Part shown: positions 35,292-43,753 of the stretch, piece by piece
Position numbering within the stretch: position 1 is the stretch's first letter
How the letters are laid out: every line of letters starts with the position of its first letter
From: Halomonas sp. ML-15
GTDB taxonomy: Bacteria; Pseudomonadota; Gammaproteobacteria; Pseudomonadales; Halomonadaceae
Reading direction: 5' to 3'
Assembly (NCBI RefSeq): GCF_014779595.1
Contig: NZ_JACXZT010000019.1
Coordinates: 2,127,945 to 2,191,944 of the forward strand
Length of the DNA: 64,000 bases
Made by a program: the position numbers and the translations under genes
The notes under the pieces: generated by a model
Told to the model about the DNA's origin: nothing
Seen by the model: the letters and a program-made list of their open reading frames with translations, nothing else
Database searches by the model: none

Positions 35292-36725
35292 ATGTTCGAG
35301 AATCTGTCGGAGCGTCTATCTAAGACGCTCAAGTCCATCAGCGGTCACGCCAAGCTGACCGAGGACAATATCAAGGAAACCCTGCGCGAAGTGCGTCGGG
35401 CGCTGCTCGAGGCCGACGTCGCGCTGCCGGTGGTCAAGTCCTTCATTGACCGGGTGCGCGAGCGTGCGGTGGGGCAGGAAGTCTCCAAGAGCCTGTCGCC
35501 GGGCCAGCAGTTCGTCAAGATCGTCCAGCAGGAGCTCGAGGCGGTCATGGGCGAGGCCAACGAGGGCCTGAACCTCAAGGGGGCGCCGGCGGTGGTGCTG
35601 ATGGCCGGCCTGCAGGGCGCGGGCAAGACCACCTCGGTGGCCAAGCTGGCGCGCTTCCTCAAGGAGCGCGAAAAGAAGAAGGTGCTGGTGGTTTCCGCCG
35701 ACGTCTATCGCCCGGCGGCCATCGATCAGCTCGAGACCCTGGCGACTGAGGTCGGTGTCGAGTTTTTCCCCTCGCACAGCGACCAGAAGCCGGTAGATAT
35801 CGCCGAGGCGGCGATCAAGCACGCCAAGATCCAGTTTCATGACGTGGTGCTGGTGGATACCGCCGGCCGTCTCGCCATCGATGAAGCCATGATGGGCGAG
35901 ATTCAGGCGCTGCATAAGGCGCTGTCGCCCCAGGAAACCCTGTTCGTGGTCGACGCCATGACCGGTCAGGACGCGGCCAATACCGCCAAGGCCTTCCATG
36001 AGGCGCTGCCGCTGACCGGCGTGATTCTGACCAAGGCAGACGGCGATGCGCGTGGTGGTGCGGCGCTCTCGGTGCGCCACGTGACCGGCAAACCGATCAA
36101 GTTCATGGGCATGGGCGAGAAGATCGACGCCCTCGAGCCCTTCCACCCCGATCGGGTCGCGTCGCGCATCCTCGGCATGGGCGATGTGCTGTCGCTGATC
36201 GAGGAGGCCGAGCGCACCGTCGACAAGGCCAAGGCCGATAAGCTGGCCAAGAAGGTCAAGAAGGGCGACGGCTTCGATCTCGAGGACTTCCGCGACCAGC
36301 TGCAGCAGCTCAAGAAGATGGGCGGCATGGGCGGCCTGATGAGCAAGCTGCCGGGCATGGGACAGATGGCCGAGATGGCCCAGGGCCCCGGGCCGGAGAA
36401 GGAGTTGGGCAAGCTCGAGGCGCTGATCAACTCGATGACGCCCAAGGAGCGCCACAAGCCGGAGATCATCAACGGCTCGCGCAAGCGCCGCATCGCCGCC
36501 GGTGCCGGTCTGCAGGTGCCTGACCTCAATCGCCTGCTAAAGCAGCATAAGCAGATGCAGAAGATGATGAAGAAGGCCGGCAAGAAGGGCGGCATGGAGA
36601 AGATGATGCGCGGCATGTCCGGCATGATGGGCGGCGGCGGCCCGGGTGGTCCCGGCGGGCCGATGGGCGGTGGCATGGGAGGCCCGGGCGGCATGGGCGG
36701 TCCCGGTGGGTTCCCGCGGCGCTAG
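35292..36725 (+). CDS. ffh: Signal recognition particle protein Ffh
   Basis: A 477-residue GTPase that binds signal sequences and 4.5S RNA and docks with FtsY (encoded at 58.9 kb). It has the helical N domain (FENLSERLSKTLKSISG), a G domain with GLQGAGKTTSVAKLA, DTAGRLAIDE, TKADGDARGGAALS, and a Met-rich M domain. The M domain ends in a Gly/Met/Pro low-complexity tail (MGGGGPGGPGGPMGG and on), longer than in E. coli (453). ATG follows GGAGAGG. Confidence 0.97.
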   Translation: MFENLSERLSKTLKSISGHAKLTEDNIKETLREVRRALLEADVALPVVKSFIDRVRERAVGQEVSKSLSPGQQFVKIVQQELEAVMGEANEGLNLKGAPAVVLMAGLQGAGKTTSVAKLARFLKEREKKKVLVVSADVYRPAAIDQLETLATEVGVEFFPSHSDQKPVDIAEAAIKHAKIQFHDVVLVDTAGRLAIDEAMMGEIQALHKALSPQETLFVVDAMTGQDAANTAKAFHEALPLTGVILTKADGDARGGAALSVRHVTGKPIKFMGMGEKIDALEPFHPDRVASRILGMGDVLSLIEEAERTVDKAKADKLAKKVKKGDGFDLEDFRDQLQQLKKMGGMGGLMSKLPGMGQMAEMAQGPGPEKELGKLEALINSMTPKERHKPEIINGSRKRRIAAGAGLQVPDLNRLLKQHKQMQKMMKKAGKKGGMEKMMRGMSGMMGGGGPGGPGGPMGGGMGGPGGMGGPGGFPRR

Positions 36726-36736
36726 GTGGAAAAAGG

Positions 36737-36765
36737 TTTCCAACCGAGGTCGTTTTACGTAGAAT
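36737..36765 (+). promoter_or_regulatory. Promoter of the rpsP-rimM-trmD-rplS operon
   Basis: A -35 TTTCCA (36737-36742, 4 of 6) and a -10 TAGAAT (36760-36765) are spaced by 17 nt. They lie between ffh and rpsP, leaving a ~100-nt leader before the rpsP ATG. Confidence 0.55.
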
Positions 36766-36869
36766 GCTGCGTCTTCGTGGCAGGACCGCGCGACTATTCG
36801 CGGCCTGCCGCCTGAGCAGCAGTGAGCATATGACATTTCAGCAACTCCAACCGAAGGACTGTTAACGCA

Positions 36870-37118
36870 ATGGTTACCATTCGTCTGGCACGTGGTGGCG
36901 CCAAGAAGCGTCCCTTCTATCACCTGACTGTAAGCGACTCGCGCAAGTCTCGTGACGGCCGCTTTATCGAGCGCGTCGGCTTCTTCAACCCGGTGGCCCG
37001 CGGCCAGGAAGAGCGCCTGCGCGTCGACCTCGACCGCGTGACCCACTGGCAGAGCCAGGGCGCCCAGGTCTCCGACCGTGTGGCCGAGCTCCTCAAGGAA
37101 GCCCGCAAGCAGGCCTGA
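36870..37118 (+). CDS. rpsP: 30S ribosomal protein S16
   Basis: An 82-residue ribosomal protein needed for 30S assembly. It begins [25 protein letters not shown] and includes [11 protein letters not shown], the family signatures. The length is standard. It is the first gene of rpsP-rimM-trmD-rplS, the same order as E. coli. rimM starts 5 nt after its stop. Confidence 0.98.
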   Translation: MVTIRLARGGAKKRPFYHLTVSDSRKSRDGRFIERVGFFNPVARGQEERLRVDLDRVTHWQSQGAQVSDRVAELLKEARKQA

Positions 37119-37123
37119 GCCTG

Positions 37124-37693
37124 ATGCGTGACGCCTTGAGAGAGTCAGTAGACAGCCCCGAAGAGGGCAGCGACGACCAGCACCACGTTGTGCTGGGCAA
37201 GCTGACCAGCCCCTACGGGGTCAAGGGCTGGCTGAAGGTGTATTCGTACACCAGCCCGATGGACGGCATCCTCGACTACCCTGAGTGGCAGCTGCGCCTC
37301 GACGGCAAGATCGTCACCCGGCGCGTGAGTCAGGGGCGGCGCCAAGGCAAGGGCCTGGTCGCTTGTCTGGAAGGGATGACGTCGCGCGAGTCGGCCGAGC
37401 AGTGGGCCGGGGCGGAGATTCTGCTGCCCAAGGATGCCCTGCCGCGCCTCGCGCCGGGTGAGTATTACTGGCATCAGTTGGAAGGCCTGCGGGTCGTGAC
37501 CCGCGAGGACGTTGACCTGGGCCGCGTCAGCTATCTGTTCGAGACCGGCGCCAACGACGTGCTGGTGGTCAGAGGCGACGCCAAGGCTCTCGACGACAAG
37601 GAGCGGCTGCTGCCGTTTCTGCCTGACCAGGTGGTGCTTGAGGTGGATCTCGACGCCGAGACGATGACGGTGGACTGGGATCCCGACTTCTAG
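37124..37693 (+). CDS. rimM: Ribosome maturation factor RimM
   Basis: A 189-residue factor for 30S maturation that binds S19. The N-terminal barrel contains VLGKLTSPYGVKGWLKVYSYT; the C-terminal PRC-barrel has EYYWHQLEGLRV, NDVLVVRG and LLPFLPDQVVLEVDLDAETMTVDWDPDF. An acidic N-terminal extension of about 20 residues precedes the core. It is the second gene of the operon. Confidence 0.97.
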   Translation: MRDALRESVDSPEEGSDDQHHVVLGKLTSPYGVKGWLKVYSYTSPMDGILDYPEWQLRLDGKIVTRRVSQGRRQGKGLVACLEGMTSRESAEQWAGAEILLPKDALPRLAPGEYYWHQLEGLRVVTREDVDLGRVSYLFETGANDVLVVRGDAKALDDKERLLPFLPDQVVLEVDLDAETMTVDWDPDF

Positions 37694-37711
37694 CTGTCAG
37701 GAAATGCTGCC

Positions 37712-38503
37712 GTGTGGATTGGGGTTGTCTCGCTGTTCCCGGAGATGTTCGATGCGATCAGCCGTTACGGGGTAACGGGGAGAGCGGTGAAACAGGGGCT
37801 GCTGGAACTGGAATTCTGGAATCCCCGGGACTACGCGACAGACAGGCACCGCACGGTGGATGACCGCCCCTACGGTGGCGGACCGGGCATGCTGATGAAG
37901 GTCGACACCCTGCGTTCGGCGATTCATGCCGCTCGCGATCGCGCCGAAGCCGCTAGCGGCCGGCCGGCCAAGGTGATCTACCTCTCCCCCCAGGGGCGAG
38001 TGCTGGATCAGCAGGGGGTGCAGGAGCTGGCCAGCGGCGGGCCGCTGGTGGTCGTGGCAGGGCGCTACGAAGGCATCGACGAACGGGTGGTCGAGGCCGA
38101 TATCGACGAAGAGTGGTCGATCGGTGACTACGTGCTCAGTGGCGGCGAGCTGCCGGCCATGGTGCTGATCGATGCCGCGGCGCGGCTGGTGCCGGGGGTG
38201 CTGGGGCATCAGGACTCGGCGGTCGAGGACTCGTTCAACGACGGTCTGCTGGACTGCCCGCACTACACGCGCCCCGAAGCGATTGACGGTCGCACGGTGC
38301 CGGAGGTGCTACTCAGTGGCCATCACGGCGAGATTCGCCGCTGGCGCTTGAAGCAGTCACTGGGGCGCACCTGGCTACGCCGCCCCGAGCTGTTGCAGGA
38401 CAAGGCGTTGAACCGCGAACAGCGTCAGCTGCTCGAGGAGTTCATCGCCGACTACGCCGACCAGGCGGAGGTGCAGGGCACTCGTCACGACTCGGACGTC
38501 TGA
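37712..38503 (+). CDS. trmD: tRNA (guanine-37-N1)-methyltransferase
   Basis: A 263-residue SPOUT methyltransferase making m1G37 in tRNAs that read CNN codons, which prevents +1 frameshifting. It shows [24 protein letters not shown], the trefoil-knot SAM site ([28 protein letters not shown]), and [11 protein letters not shown]. The start is GTG with CAGGAAATG-like spacing from rimM (18-nt gap). Its length is near the family norm. Confidence 0.97.
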   Translation: MWIGVVSLFPEMFDAISRYGVTGRAVKQGLLELEFWNPRDYATDRHRTVDDRPYGGGPGMLMKVDTLRSAIHAARDRAEAASGRPAKVIYLSPQGRVLDQQGVQELASGGPLVVVAGRYEGIDERVVEADIDEEWSIGDYVLSGGELPAMVLIDAAARLVPGVLGHQDSAVEDSFNDGLLDCPHYTRPEAIDGRTVPEVLLSGHHGEIRRWRLKQSLGRTWLRRPELLQDKALNREQRQLLEEFIADYADQAEVQGTRHDSDV

Positions 38504-38627
38504 GCCGATCAGCGGCGAGGCACCTGTGTCATACACCAGCGATTCCCGCGTCATCGCAGCCGCGACGAGCGTCGGGATCACAGTCAGACGGCATGGCCGC
38601 TGGCATCAATGTATTGAGGAGCTAGTC

Positions 38628-38984
38628 ATGAGTAGCAAGAACAAGGTGATCCAGGCGATCGAAGCCGAGCAGATGTCCAAGGAAATTCCGGCCTTCGCTC
38701 CGGGTGACACCGTGGTCGTCCAGGTCAAGGTCAAGGAAGGCACCCGTGAGCGTCTGCAGGCCTTCGAAGGCGTGGTGATCGGCAAGCGTAACCGCGGTCT
38801 GAACTCCGCCTTCACCGTGCGCAAGATCTCCCACGGTGTTGGCGTCGAGCGTACCTTCCAGACCTACAGCCCGCTGGTCGCTGCCATCGACGTCAAGCGT
38901 CGCGGTGACGTGCGTCAAGCCAAGCTGTACTACCTCCGCGATCGCAGCGGCAAGTCCGCACGCATCAAGGAAAAGCTGGCCTAA
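38628..38984 (+). CDS. rplS: 50S ribosomal protein L19
   Basis: A 118-residue protein at the 30S-50S interface. It has [29 protein letters not shown], the basic [26 protein letters not shown], and [21 protein letters not shown] follows TTGAGGAG. There is a 124-nt gap after trmD, long enough for a leader, but I see no recognisable leader fold. The operon ends at the hairpin at 39029. Confidence 0.98.
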   Translation: MSSKNKVIQAIEAEQMSKEIPAFAPGDTVVVQVKVKEGTRERLQAFEGVVIGKRNRGLNSAFTVRKISHGVGVERTFQTYSPLVAAIDVKRRGDVRQAKLYYLRDRSGKSARIKEKLA

Positions 38985-39028
38985 GCGCTACCGCGCGATG
39001 GCTGTGGCGCGCCCCTGGGCGCGTCTCG

Positions 39029-39067
39029 CGAGACCCCGTCACCGCTTGCGCGGGGCGGGGTCTCGTT
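39029..39067 (+). terminator. Terminator of the rpsP operon
   Basis: A 10-bp stem CGAGACCCCG / CGGGGTCTCG with a GC-rich 17-nt loop is followed by TTG. It sits between rplS and xerD. Confidence 0.6.
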
Positions 39068-39100
39068 GCATTCAGGGCCAGACTGGCCAAGCGAGGGGCG

Positions 39101-39991
39101 ATGCAGGATAGCGAGCGGATCGATGCGTTTCTCGATGCCCTGTGGCTGGAGCAGGGTGCCAGTGAGAACACCCTGGCCGCCTATCGGCGTGACCTGCGCG
39201 CCTGGGCGGCGTGCCTGGCCGAGCACGGCGAGTCGCTGCTGGCGCCCGGTAATACGCGCATCGCGGCCTGGCTTGAGACGCGTCGCGGCGCCGGCTATCA
39301 GCTGCGCAGCAACGCCCGGCTGATATCGAGTCTGCGGCGCTTCTATCGCTGGGCGCTGGGCGAGGGCCTGCTCGACGGCGATCCGCTGGCCGAGGTGCGG
39401 CTGCCGCCGGTGAGGCCCAACCTGCCGGACACCCTCGATGAGGAGGAGGTAGAGCGGCTGCTGGAGGCCCCGGATACCAACACCCCGCTGGGCCTGCGCG
39501 ACCGCACCATGCTCGAGGTGCTGTATGCCGGTGGGCTGCGGGTCTCCGAACTGGTGGGCTTGAGCGTTACCTCGATCAACCCCCGCCAGGGCGTGGTGCG
39601 GGTGCTGGGCAAGGGCGACAAGGAGCGCCTGGTACCGCTGGGCGAGGAGGCGCTGGTGTGGCTTGAGCGCTACCTGCGCGGCGGGCGCGGTGCACTGATG
39701 ACCGACATTACCCGGCCGCCGCTGTTTCCCGGTCGTCACGATGGCTTCATGACGCGCCAGACCTTCTGGCATCGTATCAAGGCCCATGCACGCACCGCCG
39801 GCATCGACAAGCCGCTATCGCCGCACACGCTGCGCCATGCATTCGCTACCCACTTGTTGAATCATGGAGCCAATTTGCGTGTCGTACAGCTGCTGCTGGG
39901 TCATAGCGATCTGTCGACGACTCAGATTTACACGCATGTAGCCCAGGCGCGCCTGGAAACGCTGCACGCCGACCACCACCCACGAGGTTGA
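39101..39991 (+). CDS. xerD: Site-specific tyrosine recombinase XerD
   Basis: A 296-residue recombinase that resolves chromosome dimers at dif with XerC and FtsK. The N-terminal SAM-like DNA-binding domain (IDAFLDALWLEQGASENTLAAYRRDL) precedes the catalytic domain. The catalytic set is R in AGGLRVSELVGL, K in GKGDKERLVPL, HTLRHAFATHLL (H, R), LLGHSDLSTTQIYTHV (H, nucleophile Tyr). It is followed by dsbC with a short overlap zone, as in E. coli and Pseudomonas. Confidence 0.96.
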   Translation: MQDSERIDAFLDALWLEQGASENTLAAYRRDLRAWAACLAEHGESLLAPGNTRIAAWLETRRGAGYQLRSNARLISSLRRFYRWALGEGLLDGDPLAEVRLPPVRPNLPDTLDEEEVERLLEAPDTNTPLGLRDRTMLEVLYAGGLRVSELVGLSVTSINPRQGVVRVLGKGDKERLVPLGEEALVWLERYLRGGRGALMTDITRPPLFPGRHDGFMTRQTFWHRIKAHARTAGIDKPLSPHTLRHAFATHLLNHGANLRVVQLLLGHSDLSTTQIYTHVAQARLETLHADHHPRG

Positions 39992-39993
39992 AC

Positions 39994-40734
39994 ATGACGT
40001 CATCCCTGCCTGCCCTGCTACGCTGCCTGCTGGCCGCCTCCCTCGCCGCCGTCAGCGCTACTGCGCTGGCGTCTACGCATCAACAGCTGGCCGAGCGGCT
40101 GACCGTCAACGGCGAACCGATGCCGGTGGAAGAGGTGCGCGAGACGCCTCTGCCGGGTTTCTTTGAAGTGCGCCTCGAGAACGGCGAAACCTTCTACAGC
40201 GATGCGACGGGCGAGTATTTTCTGGTCGGCGATATCTATCAGAACGCCGACAGCGGGCTGGTCAACATTACCGAGCAGGGCCGCAACACGGTTCGCAGTG
40301 AGCGCCTGGCGGGCATCGCCGAACGGGACAAGGTGGTGTTTCGTGGCGCCGAGAGCCGTGCGGTGGTGACGGTGTTCACCGACCCCACCTGCCCCTACTG
40401 CCGGCGGCTGCATGAAGAGGTGCCGCAGCTTAATGCCATGGGCATCGAGGTGCACTATCTGGCGTTTCCGCGTTCGGGAATGGACGCCGAGGGTGGGCGC
40501 ATCCTGCAGCAGATCTGGTGCGCCGACAGCCCCACCGAGGCGATGAGTGCCGCCAAGCGCGAAACACGCCTCGACAATGGTCATGACTGCGACAATCCGG
40601 TCGCGGATCAGTATCATCTGGGCATGGAAGTCGGCGTTCAGGGCACGCCGGCGATCATCCTGCCAGATGGCCGCATGGTGCCGGGCTATGTGCCCGCCGA
40701 GCGCCTGGCCGAGATGCTCGAGATCGATCCATAA
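39994..40734 (+). CDS. dsbC: Periplasmic thiol:disulfide isomerase DsbC
   Basis: A 246-residue secreted disulfide isomerase. It has a signal peptide (LLRCLLAASLAAVSATALA), an N-terminal dimerisation domain (about residues 25-85), and a thioredoxin-fold domain with the CPYC active site in TDPTCPYCRRLHEEV, plus the cis-Pro loop QGTPAII. A second Cys pair (IWCAD and HDCDN) is typical of DsbC. ATG at 39994, three nt after the xerD stop, follows ACGAGG; a TTG six nt upstream overlaps xerD. Confidence 0.94.
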   Translation: MTSSLPALLRCLLAASLAAVSATALASTHQQLAERLTVNGEPMPVEEVRETPLPGFFEVRLENGETFYSDATGEYFLVGDIYQNADSGLVNITEQGRNTVRSERLAGIAERDKVVFRGAESRAVVTVFTDPTCPYCRRLHEEVPQLNAMGIEVHYLAFPRSGMDAEGGRILQQIWCADSPTEAMSAAKRETRLDNGHDCDNPVADQYHLGMEVGVQGTPAIILPDGRMVPGYVPAERLAEMLEIDP

Positions 40735-40786
40735 GGCGCTTGGCGCCCACAGCGACACGCCAACACACAAGCAAGGGGAGAGCGAT

Positions 40787-42103
40787 TTGAAACCGGTGAG
40801 AGTGGGGATCTGTGGTTTGGGAACCGTCGGCGGCGGCACCTTCAATGTGCTGACGCGCAATGCCGATGATATTGCGCGCCGCGCCGGGCGGCCGATCGTG
40901 ATCGAGCAGGTGGCGATGCGTTGTGAAAATCCGGACTGCGATACCACTGGCGTCAAGACCACCAGCGATGTCTTCGAGGTGGCGCGTAACCCCGACATCG
41001 ATGTGCTGGTCGAACTGATCGGTGGCTATGAGGTGGCTCGTGAACTGGTGCTCACCGCCATCGAGCACGGCAAGCACGTGGTCACCGCCAACAAGGCGCT
41101 GATCGCCGTCCACGGCAACGAGATCTTCCAGGCCGCCCATGAGAAGGGCGTGATCGTGGCTTTCGAGGCCGCGGTGGCGGGGGGCATTCCGGTGATCAAG
41201 TCGCTGCGGGAAGGCCTTGGCGCCAACCGTATCCAGTGGCTGGCCGGTATCATCAACGGCACCGGCAACTATATCCTCACTCATATGCGCGACGAGGGGC
41301 GCGCCTTCGAGGACGTCCTGGCCGAAGCCCAGGCGCTGGGCTATGCCGAGGCCGATCCGACTTTCGACGTCGAAGGCATCGATGCTGCCCACAAGCTGAC
41401 CATCCTCGCCTCTATCGCCTATGGCGTGCCGCTGCAGTTCGAAAGGGCCTACACCGAGGGCATCTCGCGGATCACCTCGGAGGACGTCGAGCAGGCTGAC
41501 AACCTCGGCTACACCATCAAGCACCTGGGTATCTCCAAGCGCACCGATGACGGCTTCGAGCTGCGCGTGCACCCGACCCTGATTCCCAAGGAGCGGCTGC
41601 TGGCCAACGTGCACGGCGTCAAGAACGCCATCGCGATAATGGGCGATGCGGTGGGCCCGACGCTCTACTACGGCGCCGGCGCCGGTGCCGAACCTACCGC
41701 CTCGGCGGTGGTCGCCGACCTGCTCGATGTGGCTCGCGATATCACCACGGCTCACCACTACCGGGTGCCCTACCTCGCCTTCAGCGGTATCGCCGAGATC
41801 GAGAACGACCTGCCGATACTGCCTATGGAGGAGATCGTCACCGCCTACTATCTGCGGCTGCTGGCGGTGGATCGCCCCGGGGTGCTGGCGCGGGTGGCGA
41901 CGATTCTCTCCGAGCAGGGCATCTCCATCGAGGCGATCATCCAGAAGGAAGCCACCGAGGGCGAGCTGGTGCCGATCATCCTGCTCACCCACCGCACTCG
42001 CGAAAAGAACATGAACGACGCCATTCGCCAGCTCGAGTCGCTGGCCGATATCGCCGGTCCGCTGACCCGCATCCGCGTCGAATCGCTGGACGAGCAGGAA
42101 TAA
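40787..42103 (+). CDS. hom: Homoserine dehydrogenase
   Basis: A 438-residue monofunctional enzyme that reduces aspartate semialdehyde to homoserine for Thr and Met. It has the NAD(P) loop GICGLGTVGGGTF, VTANKALIAVHG, the substrate-binding GIINGTGNYILTHM and AQALGYAEADPTFDVEG, and a C-terminal ACT domain (LLAVDRPGVLARVATILSEQGISIEAIIQ) for threonine feedback. The start is TTG with AAGGGGAG upstream; the frame stays open back into dsbC, but LKPVRVGICG fits the family N-terminus. thrC follows 4 nt later. Confidence 0.96.
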   Translation: MKPVRVGICGLGTVGGGTFNVLTRNADDIARRAGRPIVIEQVAMRCENPDCDTTGVKTTSDVFEVARNPDIDVLVELIGGYEVARELVLTAIEHGKHVVTANKALIAVHGNEIFQAAHEKGVIVAFEAAVAGGIPVIKSLREGLGANRIQWLAGIINGTGNYILTHMRDEGRAFEDVLAEAQALGYAEADPTFDVEGIDAAHKLTILASIAYGVPLQFERAYTEGISRITSEDVEQADNLGYTIKHLGISKRTDDGFELRVHPTLIPKERLLANVHGVKNAIAIMGDAVGPTLYYGAGAGAEPTASAVVADLLDVARDITTAHHYRVPYLAFSGIAEIENDLPILPMEEIVTAYYLRLLAVDRPGVLARVATILSEQGISIEAIIQKEATEGELVPIILLTHRTREKNMNDAIRQLESLADIAGPLTRIRVESLDEQE

Positions 42104-42107
42104 CATC

Positions 42108-43496
42108 ATGCGCTATATCAGTACCCGCGGGCAGGCGCCCGCGCTCTCCTTCGAGGACGTCGTGCTGACCGGGATGGCCAGCGACGGCGGCCTCTATGTG
42201 CCGGAGCAGATCCCCCAACTGTCTCACGACGACCTGGCGGCGATGGCCGGGCTCTCCTATGCCGAAATCGCCTTCCGGGTGATGAAGCCATTCGTCAACG
42301 GCGAGATCGACGACGAGACCTTCCGCGGTCTGGTGCACGACGCTTACGCCACCTTCAGCCACGAGGCGGTGGTGCCGCTCAACCAGCTCGACGCCAATCA
42401 CTTTCTGCTCGAGCTGTTCCACGGCCCCACCCTGGCCTTCAAGGACGTCGCCCTTCAGCTGCTCGGCCGGCTGCTCGACCACTTCCTCAAGAAGCGCGGC
42501 GAGCGGGCGGTGATCATGGGCGCCACCTCCGGCGACACCGGCTCGGCGGCCATCGAGGGCTGCCGCCACTGCGACAACCTCGATATCTTTATCCTGCACC
42601 CGCACAACCGGGTCTCCGAGGTGCAGCGTCGTCAGATGACCTCGGTGCTGGCCGACAACGTCTTCAATATCGCCATCGAGGGCAACTTCGACGACGCCCA
42701 GGCGATGGTCAAGGCGAGCTTCGCCGACCAGTCGTTCTTGAACGGCACCCGGCTGGTGGCGGTCAACTCGATCAACTGGGCGCGTATCATGGCCCAGATC
42801 GTCTACTACGTGGCCTCCGCCGTAGCGCTCGGCGCCCCCCACCGCCAGGTCAGCTTCTGCGTGCCATCGGCCAACTTCGGCAACGTCTTTGCTGGCTATA
42901 TGGCGTCGCGCATGGGCCTGCCGGTCAAGCAGTTCGTGATCGCCACCAACGCCAACGACATCCTGCACCGCACCCTGGCCGCCAACGACTTCTCCAAGCA
43001 GGAGCTCAAGGCGACCCTGGCGCCGTCGATGGATATCGTGGTGTCGTCCAACTTCGAGCGGCTGCTGTTCGAGGCCTATGGTCGCGACGGCCAGGCGGTC
43101 AGCGAGCTGCTCGAGCGTTTCCAGGCCGAGCCCACCGCGCTGGCCGAGGCGCCGCTGGCGGCGCTGCGCGAGCTGTTTGCCAGCCATAGCGTCGACGATG
43201 CCACCATCCTCGAGGTGATCCGTGAGGCTCACCACCGCACCAAGGAGCTGCTCGACCCGCACACCGCCACCGGCTATCGCGCCGCCGAGCGGGCCCGGAC
43301 CGATGCTTCCACGCCGATGATCACCCTGGCCACCGCCCACCCGGCCAAGTTCGCCGAAGCGGTGGTCAAGGCCGGTTTCCCCGGGGTGCCGCTGCCGCCG
43401 CATATGGACGACCTGCTGGAGCGCGAGGAGCGCTTTAGTGTGCTGCCGGCGGAGCTGGACAAGGTGCAGCAGTACGTCGCCGACCGGCGGCGCTAA
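42108..43496 (+). CDS. thrC: Threonine synthase
   Basis: A 462-residue PLP enzyme that converts phosphohomoserine to threonine. It begins MRYISTRGQAPALSFEDVVLTGMASDGGLYVPE and has the PLP-lysine in GPTLAFKDVALQLLG, the phosphate-binding TSGDTGSAAIEG, and SANFGNVFAGYMA. It belongs to the long fold-type II group with a C-terminal extension. It forms a pair with hom; the intervening kinase thrB is not in this window. Confidence 0.97.
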   Translation: MRYISTRGQAPALSFEDVVLTGMASDGGLYVPEQIPQLSHDDLAAMAGLSYAEIAFRVMKPFVNGEIDDETFRGLVHDAYATFSHEAVVPLNQLDANHFLLELFHGPTLAFKDVALQLLGRLLDHFLKKRGERAVIMGATSGDTGSAAIEGCRHCDNLDIFILHPHNRVSEVQRRQMTSVLADNVFNIAIEGNFDDAQAMVKASFADQSFLNGTRLVAVNSINWARIMAQIVYYVASAVALGAPHRQVSFCVPSANFGNVFAGYMASRMGLPVKQFVIATNANDILHRTLAANDFSKQELKATLAPSMDIVVSSNFERLLFEAYGRDGQAVSELLERFQAEPTALAEAPLAALRELFASHSVDDATILEVIREAHHRTKELLDPHTATGYRAAERARTDASTPMITLATAHPAKFAEAVVKAGFPGVPLPPHMDDLLEREERFSVLPAELDKVQQYVADRRR

Positions 43497-43611
43497 GAGC
43501 TAAGAGCCTGTGATAGCGAGGGCCGCCGCGGAGAGGGCCGAGGGAAGTTGCAGTTGATGCGCCCAGATGCTCGCTCAGGACTGATCCGTCGACAGGCCGA
43601 CGAGGGGGCGC

Positions 43612-43656
43612 TGTGAACCCGTCCCTGGGCGCTACTTTTGCCATCCATGGCAAAAG
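43612..43656 (+). repeat. REP-like repeat with hairpin, copy 1
   Basis: A constant arm GTGAACCCGTCCCTGGGCGC (from about 43613) is followed by a perfect 10-bp-stem hairpin CTTTTGCCAT / ATGGCAAAAG (43635-43656). A second copy lies on the minus strand at 54072-54117. The two hairpins differ in sequence but each pairs perfectly. The element sits in the 257-bp thrC-recJ gap, which holds no gene. Confidence 0.7.
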
Positions 43657-43753
43657 ACCCCCTCTTTGGCCTGTCCCCGGCGCCCTTCGCTAGGTGCGGC
43701 GTTTCTATCGCCGTTAGCCGTATACCTATGGATGCAAACCAGAGGAGCCACGC

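Noticed and set aside
40655..42109. 484-codon minus-strand frame opposite hom
   Set aside because: Antisense shadow of a conserved gene; no recognisable domain.
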